Source: Acidobacteriota bacterium (GTDB lineage: Bacteria > Acidobacteriota > Holophagae > Thermotomaculales > Thermotomaculaceae). Taken from it: 19,586 bases of DNA. The translations under genes and the position numbers were made by a program. The stretch is from the NCBI GenBank assembly GCA_027038695.1, contig JALWHA010000360.1:1-19586 (forward strand). Reading direction: 5' to 3'. The notes under the pieces are model-generated. The model was not told where the DNA came from, ran no database searches, and worked only from the letters and a program-made list of their open reading frames with translations. Positions 1-6,740 of this stretch are shown in pieces. Numbering within the stretch: position 1 is the stretch's first letter; every line of letters starts with the position of its first letter.

Positions 1-2
1 TA

Positions 3-59
3 AAATACGAATACGGATTACCTGACATGGTACATGAAAATGTGTATGGTAACTATTAA
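3..59 (+). pseudogene. possible C-terminal tail of an ORF entering from the left edge
   Basis: Frame 3 is open from the window edge to TAA at 57-59 and would encode KYEYGLPDMVHENVYGNY. Only 18 codons are visible, so no family can be named. The short repeats that follow (GGACGGGACA copies) look like mobile-element or REP-like debris, so a transposase tail is one guess, but nothing in the residues proves it. It could equally be a chance open frame. Confidence 0.2.
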
Positions 60-77
60 AGTGTGTCCACTTTTTTC

Positions 78-171
78 AGGACGGGACAACATAATCCAAA
101 ATCGCTAATTCAAAATCTCTAATCCTTAATTTACTAAGGAATGTATTAACCTATATATAAGGACGGGACAA
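78..171. repeat. 12-bp direct repeat pair AGGACGGGACAA
   Basis: AGGACGGGACAA occurs exactly at 78-89 and again at 160-171, with 70 bases between. The first copy is preceded by GTGTCCACTTTTTTC, whose GTCC can pair with GGAC of the repeat. The second copy is part of a hairpin. The arrangement resembles the ends or footprint of a small mobile or REP-like element, but no transposase is visible in the window. Confidence 0.4.
97..124. repeat. imperfect 14-bp tandem duplication
   Basis: CAAAATCGCTAATT (97-110) is followed directly by CAAAATCTCTAATC (111-124), which matches at 12 of 14 positions. It is AT-rich and lies between the two copies of the 12-bp direct repeat. Function is unknown and it may be simple sequence decay. 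Confidence 0.4.
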
Positions 172-180
172 TTTTCCCGT
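163..180 (+). terminator. hairpin, possible weak terminator of the upstream unit
   Basis: ACGGGA (163-168) and TCCCGT (175-180) form a perfect 6-bp stem with a 6-base loop. The sequence after the stem is T-rich but interrupted (ACTTTTAGTTTT), so it would be a weak rho-independent terminator at best. It may instead be one palindromic unit of a REP-like repeat, since the left arm lies in the repeated 12-mer. Confidence 0.3.
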
Positions 181-206
181 ACTTTTAGTTTTGTGATTTG
201 TAGCAC

Positions 207-235
207 TTGACTTTTAACTTTTTAAGTATTACCTT
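207..235 (+). promoter_or_regulatory. candidate sigma70-type promoter for the Tad operon
   Basis: TTGACT at 207-212 is a good -35 match. With 17 bases of spacing the -10 position is TACCTT (230-235), which is a poor match to TATAAT. Transcription would begin about 30 bases before the first pilin gene. No other strong promoter was seen upstream of 277, but the weak -10 keeps this tentative; an activator or alternative sigma factor could be involved. Confidence 0.3.
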
Positions 236-276
236 ATTAGTAACAATTTATACATCAACGGAAAAGCGAGGGGGCA

Positions 277-480
277 ATGAAAAAGCCTAAAAAGAGGCAG
301 GTCAATTTAAAAGATGATAAGGAAGTGTTTAGTGACGAAGAAGCACAGGCATACACTGAATACGCAATTTTACTTGTTTTAATTATGGTTCCTATCTTCT
401 GGATTTTAAAGGTATTTATTGAAGCAGTTAATTTTAATTTCAATATAATTAGTTTTTTCGTTCAATTGCCTTTTCCTTAA
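277..480 (+). CDS. small Flp-like type IVb pilin or pseudopilin
   Basis: A 67-residue protein with a basic, charged N-terminus (1-22), then AQAYTEY (23-29) and a hydrophobic stretch (about 30-50). This is the layout of Flp/TadE precursors, where the class III leader is cut before a segment with Glu at +5 and aromatic at +6: taking the cut after Ala23 puts Glu28 at +5 and Tyr29 at +6. The usual Gly at -1 is replaced by Ala, so processing by TadV may be poor or altered. The predicted mature form is only 44 residues and ends in QLPFP. GAGGGGG precedes the ATG. It is the first gene of the operon, 25 bases before the main pilin. It could be a minor pilin, an initiator or a membrane-held accessory; the family call is by motif only. 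Confidence 0.65.
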   Translation: MKKPKKRQVNLKDDKEVFSDEEAQAYTEYAILLVLIMVPIFWILKVFIEAVNFNFNIISFFVQLPFP

Positions 481-494
481 TTCCATAAACTTTT

Positions 495-500
495 AGGAGG
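495..500 (+). promoter_or_regulatory. AGGAGG ribosome binding site that fixes the Flp start
   Basis: AGGAGG at 495-500 lies five bases before ATG at 506. An upstream in-frame GTG at 500-502 overlaps the Shine-Dalgarno itself, so it is rejected as the start. Confidence 0.85.
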
Positions 501-505
501 TGTTT

Positions 506-748
506 ATGTTTAGAAGGTTTTTAGGTTTATTCGGCGACATCAATTCTGTTGATGTAAAAGAAATGATGAAAAAGTTTCACGAGGATGAAACCGGGCAGGG
601 TATGACTGAGTACATCATTATTATTGTTCTTGTTGCTATCCTTGTTCTGGTGGTTGTTAAACTCTTTGGAAAGAGAATTCAAAAGTTGTTTCAAGGTTCC
701 ACTGATAAGCTTAAAGAGGCAGGTTCAGACGCTGGACTCGGCAGTTAA
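506..748 (+). CDS. flp: Flp family type IVb (Tad) major pilin precursor
   Basis: An 80-residue prepilin and the likely structural subunit of the Tad pilus. Residues 1-30 form a long charged leader ending in EDETG. The class III cleavage site lies after Gly30, giving a mature start QGMTEY with Glu35 at +5 and Tyr36 at +6, the hallmark of Flp pilins. Residues 36-54 are a continuous hydrophobic helix of Ile, Val and Leu, followed by a short basic then small-residue tail. Mature length is 50 residues, normal for Flp, while the 30-residue leader is on the long side. ATG 506 is chosen because of the perfectly placed AGGAGG. The next gene is the matching peptidase, 30 bases away. The strong SD and second position in the operon fit high expression. 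Confidence 0.93.
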   Translation: MFRRFLGLFGDINSVDVKEMMKKFHEDETGQGMTEYIIIIVLVAILVLVVVKLFGKRIQKLFQGSTDKLKEAGSDAGLGS

Positions 749-778
749 TCAGGTCTTTATTGTAAATTTAGGTTAGTT

Positions 779-1330
779 ATGGAATTAGCAAGGGATATCC
801 TTTTATACATAGTGATAGCGGTTTGTGCTATTACTGATGTGATGTACGGAAAGATTTTTAACAGGATTACCTATCCGGCTATAATGTTAGGTTTAATAAT
901 AAATCTTTTTTTAGGAATGGGTAGTTTTCAGTCTTCCGTGATTGGTATGCTTGTAGCGTTTGTGCTTTTCCTGATCGTTTTTATGATTGGCGGATTGGGA
1001 GGGGGAGACGTTAAGTTGATGACTGCTATCGGTGCTATAAAAGGGTATCCCTTTGTTATGTACGCTGCATTTTATTCAGCTTTGGTGGGCGGGTTAATGT
1101 CTATTGGAATTATGATCTGGAGGGGCAGGTTTATTCGGGGTATGAGAAATATATTCCGGGTGTTGTTTTCATATATTTTTTCATTTGTTTTTCCAGGAAT
1201 CAAGCCATTGTCTTTAAACCCCGAAGAGAGTGAGAAGATACCGTTCGGGTTTGCAATTTGTTTAGGCACTTTGTGGGCTGTTCTGGAGTTTATGTTTAAT
1301 ATTTCCATTTTTGATTATTTGAAGATTTAG
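779..1330 (+). CDS. tadV: prepilin peptidase TadV/CpaA (A24 aspartic protease)
   Basis: A 183-residue polytopic inner-membrane protein that removes the leader peptides of Flp and the TadE/G-like pseudopilins. The two catalytic aspartates of the A24 family are visible: Asp20 in the first cytoplasmic segment (TDVMYGKIFN, a D-x7-N pattern typical of CpaA) and Asp77 in GGGDVKL, the GxGD-type motif. Hydrophobic helices flank both. It lacks the N-terminal zinc/methylase domain of PilD, which is the norm for TadV. The C-terminal part carries a further amphipathic and membrane region (about 125-183). The start has only a weak upstream SD (AGGTTAG), suggesting lower translation than Flp. It sits between the pilin and the next pseudopilin, the usual position for this gene. 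Confidence 0.92.
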   Translation: MELARDILLYIVIAVCAITDVMYGKIFNRITYPAIMLGLIINLFLGMGSFQSSVIGMLVAFVLFLIVFMIGGLGGGDVKLMTAIGAIKGYPFVMYAAFYSALVGGLMSIGIMIWRGRFIRGMRNIFRVLFSYIFSFVFPGIKPLSLNPEESEKIPFGFAICLGTLWAVLEFMFNISIFDYLKI

Positions 1331-1338
1331 GAGAATGT

Positions 1339-2484
1339 ATGCGCAACGGCGAAAAGGGTTCTTCGATAGGCGAATATACTATTATTTTGGTTTTAATTGC
1401 TGTTATTGCCGTAGCCGCAACATACGCTTATCAAAAATTCTTCATTAAAAAAAGTTTTGAAACTACCATTCAGTCAATAGAGTCCGGGCAGGATGTTTCC
1501 AATGATTTTCTTGAGGAAAAAAGCTCAAAGTTTGATAAGTTGAAGTTAGCTGCTCCTGTATTTCTCGCAATTTTTTCTTTTTTGATCTTTTTAATGATAA
1601 TTTTTTCAACCATAAATGCTGCTAAAAAATCCAAAAGAAAATTAAAAGACTTAGGCGATGACGAAGACGGCCAGGCTTTAACGGAGTTTATTTTAATCTT
1701 TCCGTTACAGTTATTTATTACTTTGTGTATTATGCAGTTAAGCCTATTGTATACAGCTAAACTTGTGGTGAATTACGCGGCATTTAACGCTGCAAGGGCG
1801 GCAATTGTAGTTATTCCTCAAACCATAGATGAAGAGGTATCGGGTCAGATAAATTTACCTCAGAATCCTGACTCTGAAAGTAGTGGTGACGAAGAGGATA
1901 ATAAACTTGAAAAGTTTAAAAAGATAAAAAGAGCAGCAGCTTTATCCCTTATGCCTATATGCCAGGGTTCAAAGTCTTTTCTGGAAGGTTTTAAAATTAC
2001 CTTGCTTGGAGGGACTACCATAAATTCCGGAGAAATTTTAAATAAATTACATGTTGAAGACCTTATCAATTTGTTGGGGAAGTTTATAGGCTTTATAGGC
2101 GATGTTTTTGGTATCCATGATCTGGATAAGTATACTCAAGCGGTAATTTATAGGTTTCAATACGCAAGTTTGTTCACTAATATTGAAATACTTGATACCG
2201 ATATGAATGTTCAATACGGAAGCAAAACATATACAAGAAGTGACCTCGTCGTTGTGAGAGTTAGGTTTCCATACTATCTTGTTATTCCAATTGCAAATAA
2301 GTTTATGGGCAAGAAAATGGATAAAGATTTATATAAAAATTTAGGATTGAGCAATTCTACTCAAAATATTTTAGGGTATCTTGATAACAGTTATTTTTCA
2401 GTTTTAAAGATAGAAGCCCCTGGATACGTTTACCCTGTTTCGGCGGAATGTGCTATGCATGTTGAGATGAAGATTAAACATTAG
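1339..2484 (+). CDS. double-motif Flp/TadE-like fusion protein
   Basis: A 381-residue protein with two separate class III prepilin-like sites. The first is at the very N-terminus: Gly7 then SSIGEY, with Glu12 at +5 and Tyr13 at +6, followed by a hydrophobic helix (14-35). A linker (36-69) leads to a second helix (about 71-92). A basic stretch (AAKKSKRKLK, 94-103) follows, then an acidic leader-like segment ending in Gly111. QALTEF comes next, with Glu116 at +5 and Phe117 at +6, plus a third helix (117-140), as in TadE. The remaining 240 residues are a soluble, presumably extracytoplasmic domain. By the positive-inside rule the second helix returns the chain to the cytoplasm, so both sites would face TadV. 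It most resembles an Flp-like unit fused to a TadE-like pseudopilin. AGGAG at 1329-1333 precedes the ATG. Confidence 0.75.
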   Translation: MRNGEKGSSIGEYTIILVLIAVIAVAATYAYQKFFIKKSFETTIQSIESGQDVSNDFLEEKSSKFDKLKLAAPVFLAIFSFLIFLMIIFSTINAAKKSKRKLKDLGDDEDGQALTEFILIFPLQLFITLCIMQLSLLYTAKLVVNYAAFNAARAAIVVIPQTIDEEVSGQINLPQNPDSESSGDEEDNKLEKFKKIKRAAALSLMPICQGSKSFLEGFKITLLGGTTINSGEILNKLHVEDLINLLGKFIGFIGDVFGIHDLDKYTQAVIYRFQYASLFTNIEILDTDMNVQYGSKTYTRSDLVVVRVRFPYYLVIPIANKFMGKKMDKDLYKNLGLSNSTQNILGYLDNSYFSVLKIEAPGYVYPVSAECAMHVEMKIKH

Positions 2485-2492
2485 GAGTTTTT

Positions 2493-4415
2493 ATGATAAG
2501 AAGGATTAGAGGTTTACATAAAAATGAAAGCGGGCAATCAATAGTGTTTTCAGCTATAACCTTCTTGTTTTTAGCACTATTTGTTTTTATGGTGTTAAAT
2601 GTGGGAGATGTTACCTCAAGGAAAATGAGGCTTACCAATAACGCTGATGCGGTGGCTATTTCCGGTGCTACCTGGATGTGTAGGGGATATAACCTGACTG
2701 CAATGCTCAATGTTTGTCAAACTCAAGTATTAGCAATTATTATTTTACTGAAATCGGTTCAAACTACAGATGAATTAGCGAATACTTTATTGACGGCTCA
2801 GATGGCTGTTGCCACTGCTTTGTCTGCGTTTCCATTAACTGCGCCGGTAGGGGGTTTCCTTGAAACACTAACAAGTTTAGAGCAGTCTGCTATGTCTACG
2901 GTAGAATCTACTTATGAATCATTGGCTCAGACTTTAGAAAATAACGGGAACGGTGTGTTGTGGCAGGTAGAAGATGCTTTAAACACTGCTGAAAAAGTGG
3001 AAGTTAATGTTATCCCCTTTGTCGCTCAGGCTGAAGCTGTAAAAACGGGAATTGCAAACGGTGCTACCATAGGAGTTTTATATCCATTAATTCCTATGGG
3101 AGATTTGAAATTGCCTTTTATTGATGAAAATGATAGGAAATTTGAATCCTTATGCAAACCTGTTGCTGACCATTTTAACGCTATCTCAAGGGCTGTTGAC
3201 ACAAAAATAGCGAAGATAGGCAATATAGGGATGAACGGTCAGAAAAATATAGAGCATATGCCTACCACAAGTTATTTGGGAACATCTCAAGTAAGCCATA
3301 TCTTAGGTGACGTTATAGATATTTTGACAGCAGGTGATTTTGGACCGGCTCCTCTGGAATATTTTAAAGCATATTTTCCTTATCCTCTGTTAAGGTTAAT
3401 ACCTCCTTTTATAGGTGCTGTTTTTGACGGTGTGGTTAGGGCAAATTATATGGCTATGTGCACAGACGAACCCGGAAGTTATACTTTTAGAAATGTAACT
3501 GATGATTGTAATCAATGTAAAGCACATATTGATAAAGTTAAGAAATTAAATTACGGGATAATTAGCGGCTTGACTACAAGGGTTGACGAGGTTAATTCTA
3601 TTAAAGATATGCTTCATAAAGCCAAATGTAATTGCGGTGACCCGTCGCCATGCAAAGTAGTTGGACAGGTTCTTGATGAAAACGGTAATTCCCAGGATGT
3701 ATGCGGTTATATGGAACCTGTTGTACCGGGAAGTGATGTTTGGCTTGAAGGGGATAGTGCAGCCGGAACTTTAGAGGGAACTGATGCTAAAAACTTTTTT
3801 CATTATGTAATGCATAACATATGTACCAAAAAGGTTGTGCGTACAACCTGGGTAGACCCGGGCCAATACGGATTGTCTACGGAAGGTAAGACTTTAAGGC
3901 CTGACGGTAAAATTAAGGTGAAATTTATTAAAGAGTATAAGATTAACGGTTGTGAGTACGACGACACCAGGGAGATTTCTCAGGACCAGGCCTGGGGTAG
4001 CAGAGGAGGGGATAGCGACAAACCTAAACCTTTTCTGTTAAAACGAGATAACGATAACGGCAAGGAATACTGGCAGACTCATAAGGATTATGTTGGAATT
4101 GCCTATGTCCTTCCTGAAGAAAATATTATAAATATAAAAGCAGGACTCAAAAATCCCAATCCTGCCGGAATGATTTACTTTTCACAGGCTGAAATTTATG
4201 TTCCTGATGGTGTTGAGCCTCACCTTTTTAATCAATGCTGGCAGGTCAGGCTGGTCAGGTTTACAAAATTTAAAGAACTTTCGGAAAAACTTGACAGTAC
4301 AGGAGTTTCTCAGGCTATTTCCCTGGGGGGAGGTAACTCCGGGAGCACAGGTAAATTTATGCAGGTTTTTAACGCATTGAAGGAGATTTTTAATGGCGAT
4401 GTCATTATTCACTGA
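2493..4415 (+). CDS. tadG: TadG-like Tad pilus-associated membrane protein, cysteine-rich
   Basis: A 640-residue protein with a short basic N-terminus, Gly14 then QSIVFS and a hydrophobic helix (about 18-38). This matches TadG-type proteins, which keep a pseudopilin-like anchor but lack the Glu at +5 (here Phe19). The rest is predicted extracytoplasmic. I see no clear von Willebrand A (MIDAS, DxSxS) motif, so it is not a standard long TadG. It has 13 cysteines, several clustered: CNQC (339-342), CNC (379-381), Cys387 and Cys404. Disulfides or metal binding are possible. TTAGGAG precedes the ATG by seven bases. Its 3' end overlaps the next gene by 23 bases in another frame, implying coupled translation. 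Its role is probably in pilus tip or anchoring assembly, inferred from family and place. Confidence 0.65.
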   Translation: MIRRIRGLHKNESGQSIVFSAITFLFLALFVFMVLNVGDVTSRKMRLTNNADAVAISGATWMCRGYNLTAMLNVCQTQVLAIIILLKSVQTTDELANTLLTAQMAVATALSAFPLTAPVGGFLETLTSLEQSAMSTVESTYESLAQTLENNGNGVLWQVEDALNTAEKVEVNVIPFVAQAEAVKTGIANGATIGVLYPLIPMGDLKLPFIDENDRKFESLCKPVADHFNAISRAVDTKIAKIGNIGMNGQKNIEHMPTTSYLGTSQVSHILGDVIDILTAGDFGPAPLEYFKAYFPYPLLRLIPPFIGAVFDGVVRANYMAMCTDEPGSYTFRNVTDDCNQCKAHIDKVKKLNYGIISGLTTRVDEVNSIKDMLHKAKCNCGDPSPCKVVGQVLDENGNSQDVCGYMEPVVPGSDVWLEGDSAAGTLEGTDAKNFFHYVMHNICTKKVVRTTWVDPGQYGLSTEGKTLRPDGKIKVKFIKEYKINGCEYDDTREISQDQAWGSRGGDSDKPKPFLLKRDNDNGKEYWQTHKDYVGIAYVLPEENIINIKAGLKNPNPAGMIYFSQAEIYVPDGVEPHLFNQCWQVRLVRFTKFKELSEKLDSTGVSQAISLGGGNSGSTGKFMQVFNALKEIFNGDVIIH

Positions 4416-4959
4416 TCAAAAAGGCCAATCAATGACCGAATTTGTAATGGTAATCCCTGTTTACCTGATAATGATATTCGGGGTTATATTTTTTGTTAAG
4501 GCTTTCTTTATAAAACAACAGACTATTGCGGCGGTTAGGTATGTAACGGTTGCGAAAGGTGAATTTAAAAAAAGTGATGATAATGTTAAGCAGGTTTTAA
4601 ACAAGGTTTTTTTCAGCAGGGTTGATTCAAGTAAGGTGAACTTTGAAGAGGTAGGTACTTCCGATGCTTTAGATACCATTATGAGCAAAAACAATGAATC
4701 ACCTAATCAGGCTTTGTCAATGTTGTTAGGTGTGTTAGACAAGGTAAGCAGCACAAAGGGGTATAAGGTTTCATACGAGGTTGAAATAAAGGGAGAATTA
4801 ACTCAGAAAATACTGGGAAATAAGAAGAAAATGGCAATCGCAACAACTTATTATATTGATAAAAACACCTGGAGTCACAAGGATGTCGGCAGTTTCCTTA
4901 ATTTTCTCTGGGAAATTATAAAAGCTTTAGGCGGAGATTTAATGGGGGTATTTGGTTAG
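4393..4959 (+). CDS. tadE: TadE-like pseudopilin
   Basis: A 188-residue protein with the TadE layout. Its short leader ends at Gly11, followed by QSMTEF (Glu16 at +5, Phe17 at +6), a hydrophobic helix (17-40) and a small extracytoplasmic domain of about 145 residues. TadE proteins are processed by TadV and are thought to be minor pilins or assembly factors. The C-terminus has a second mildly hydrophobic segment (VGSFLNFLWEII region). AGGAG at 4381-4385 precedes the ATG, and the gene starts inside the 3' end of the TadG-like gene, which supports tight stoichiometric coupling. Length is within the normal TadE range. Confidence 0.85.
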   Translation: MAMSLFTDQKGQSMTEFVMVIPVYLIMIFGVIFFVKAFFIKQQTIAAVRYVTVAKGEFKKSDDNVKQVLNKVFFSRVDSSKVNFEEVGTSDALDTIMSKNNESPNQALSMLLGVLDKVSSTKGYKVSYEVEIKGELTQKILGNKKKMAIATTYYIDKNTWSHKDVGSFLNFLWEIIKALGGDLMGVFG

Positions 4960-4963
4960 TATC

Positions 4964-5902
4964 ATGATGGTAAAAAAACTTTTCAGGGTGTTTCTAATTT
5001 TAGTTATTTCCGTTGCAATATTGGCAATAGGAAGCAGGTTTCATTTACTTGTCCAGAATTCAAGTGCAGATGTGTTTGATGTGTTTAAATTTGCTTCCAG
5101 ATCAATTCCTGATTACAGGGAGGGTGGGAATTACTCTCCGACCGGTAAAACCATTGTAAACGGTATTCCATTTACCTATTCAGTGGAAGTTGTTGATGCA
5201 AGTATAGACGATGTTATAGATTACTATAAAAAACTTTACACCCCGCCTTACCAGAGAATTTTTTCAGATGAACAACTTAAAAAAGCAGGGGTTGAAGAGG
5301 GCTCTCTGGCTTTTAGAATAATCAGAGGTTTTGAGATAATTTACGGGAAAATAGCTCCTCCGATTCTTGAATATAAAACACCTTCCGCAGGTTTTTTAGG
5401 CATTCTTGATATGGGAGACAACACAGAATTTTATTTAAACAGGAAAAAGAATAACAAGATTGTTCCCAAAGTGATAATGGCTTTTAAAGAAAACCCTGAT
5501 GCTGAAAAAACTACTATTATTAAATATTGCGGAGAGAGGCTTTTTGATGCATCTAAGATCTTTCCCTCAGGAAACGAAGACTTACCCGGTTTTGATTTAG
5601 AAGGTATTGATAGGCACCCGTATTCACAGAGAATTCTTTCAATTATTCAAAAAGATGATTTTGCTTCAAGCAAGATGGTAGTGTACAGGGTAGACGACAA
5701 TATTGATTCTACAATTATTTACTATGCGGCTGATTTAAGATCTAACGGTTGGAGTGTTCCGGAAAGTGTGGTTAAAGCGATTGAAGATACAAATGAAAAA
5801 AGATTTATCTACGCAAAAAAAGGGGATGAAGCGGTTTATATAACTTTCAGTGTAGACAATGAAAATTATACTCAGGTTGTAATGGTTGAGAGAAACGAAT
5901 AA
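4964..5902 (+). CDS. membrane-anchored protein of unknown function with two similar halves
   Basis: I do not recognise the family. The protein is 312 residues from ATG 4964. Upstream TTG 4952 and downstream ATG 4967 are alternative starts, and no start has a well-placed SD; 4964 lies four bases after the preceding stop, fitting reinitiation. Residues about 5-25 form an uncleaved anchor or signal peptide. The rest looks extracytoplasmic. Two stretches resemble each other: one near residues 70-90 (SVEVVDASIDDVIDYYKKLY) and one near residues 240-265 (VVYRVDDNIDSTIIYYAADL). Each is a beta strand, an Asp-rich turn and a helix with YY, and each is followed later by further strands. This suggests two tandem alpha/beta domains. 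Its position between TadE and CpaB suggests a periplasmic pilus assembly role, which is inference only. Confidence 0.6.
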   Translation: MMVKKLFRVFLILVISVAILAIGSRFHLLVQNSSADVFDVFKFASRSIPDYREGGNYSPTGKTIVNGIPFTYSVEVVDASIDDVIDYYKKLYTPPYQRIFSDEQLKKAGVEEGSLAFRIIRGFEIIYGKIAPPILEYKTPSAGFLGILDMGDNTEFYLNRKKNNKIVPKVIMAFKENPDAEKTTIIKYCGERLFDASKIFPSGNEDLPGFDLEGIDRHPYSQRILSIIQKDDFASSKMVVYRVDDNIDSTIIYYAADLRSNGWSVPESVVKAIEDTNEKRFIYAKKGDEAVYITFSVDNENYTQVVMVERNE

Positions 5903-5919
5903 AAACTTTAGGAGGGTTT

Positions 5920-6726
5920 ATGGATAGAAAAAAGGCTATGATATTTGCCGTTATTGTTGCCGTTATAGGGGTGATTCTGGTTCAACTTTACATTATGGGC
6001 GAAAAAAAGAAGTACACCGACGAGAGTAAACTTGTCAGGGTTTTGATTGCCAAAAAAAATATAGCGGCAGGCACTCCTATTGAAAGGTCTATGCTTTCTG
6101 TAAAAAAGTATTTTAAGGAATTTGTGCCTAAAGATGCTGTATCGGTAAAGGATGTTACGAGAATACTCGGTGTTCCTCCGAAGACTGATATAAAAAAAGG
6201 AGAGCCTATCCTGGCTTCTCATTTTAGAGAAGGGGGAGTTGCGGGGCTTTCCACAAAGTTTTTATCGGGAGCTATCTTGCCGGGAGAGAGGGCTATTACC
6301 GTCAGGGTTGACGAAGAGACCGGTGTTGCCGGGTTAATAAGGCCGGGTGATTATGTGGATATTTTAGGAACTTTTAACAAAGTCGGGGGCAACGGAGGGA
6401 TAAGCCAGACTGTTACAATTTTACAAAGTGTCCCTGTGTTGGCTATAGGCAGTCAGGTAGGCACCAGATTAAAAAAGAATACTGTAAGAACAGGAAGGAG
6501 TTACAGGACTATAACATTGTCAGTTACCTCAGAAGAAGCGGAGTTGATTGAATTTGCAAGAAGAAAAACAAAGCTTGTTTTTGTTTTGAGAAATCCCGAG
6601 GATACAAAAACTACCGAGAATATTAAAAAGGTTAATTTTGCAAGTATTTTTAGTGGGGATGTTTTGAAAGAATTACAAAAGAAAAGAAACCAGATGAACA
6701 AAAAGAGAATTGAAATTTTGAAATAA
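5920..6726 (+). CDS. cpaB: Flp pilus assembly protein CpaB/RcpC
   Basis: A 268-residue protein with one N-terminal membrane segment (about 7-26) and a periplasmic body. Residues about 39-105 form an SAF-type domain (VRVLIAKKNIAAGTPIERSM and later IKKGEPILASHF). The RcpC/CpaB core follows, with LPGERAITVRVDEETGVAGL and IRPGDYVDILGTF, both typical of the family. CpaB works with the secretin in the periplasm and outer membrane and is thought to help gate or stabilise it, possibly by contacting cell-wall sugars through the SAF fold. AGGAGG at 5910-5915 precedes the ATG. The C-terminus is short and basic. Placement directly before the secretin gene is the standard cpaB-cpaC order. Confidence 0.93.
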   Translation: MDRKKAMIFAVIVAVIGVILVQLYIMGEKKKYTDESKLVRVLIAKKNIAAGTPIERSMLSVKKYFKEFVPKDAVSVKDVTRILGVPPKTDIKKGEPILASHFREGGVAGLSTKFLSGAILPGERAITVRVDEETGVAGLIRPGDYVDILGTFNKVGGNGGISQTVTILQSVPVLAIGSQVGTRLKKNTVRTGRSYRTITLSVTSEEAELIEFARRKTKLVFVLRNPEDTKTTENIKKVNFASIFSGDVLKELQKKRNQMNKKRIEILK

Positions 6727-6730
6727 ATTT

Positions 6731-6736
6731 GGAGGG
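6731..6736 (+). promoter_or_regulatory. GGAGGG ribosome binding site that fixes the secretin start
   Basis: GGAGGG at 6731-6736 lies four bases before ATG 6741. An upstream in-frame TTG at 6729-6731 overlaps this SD, so the ATG is preferred. The resulting protein then begins directly with a normal signal peptide. Confidence 0.8.
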
Positions 6737-6740
6737 AATT

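Larger units (their letters stand above)
1..276. other. non-coding leader region upstream of the Tad operon
   Basis: Apart from the possible ORF tail at 3-59, this stretch has no convincing gene. It holds two copies of the 12-mer AGGACGGGACAA (78-89 and 160-171), a 14-base imperfect tandem repeat (97-124), a 6-bp hairpin (163-180) and a candidate promoter just before the first pilin gene. No tRNA, riboswitch or CRISPR structure was recognised. Confidence 0.6.

Noticed and set aside
4198..4380. 60-codon + strand open frame inside the TadG-like gene
   Set aside because: It overlaps the TadG-like frame completely, has no SD, and has no domain.
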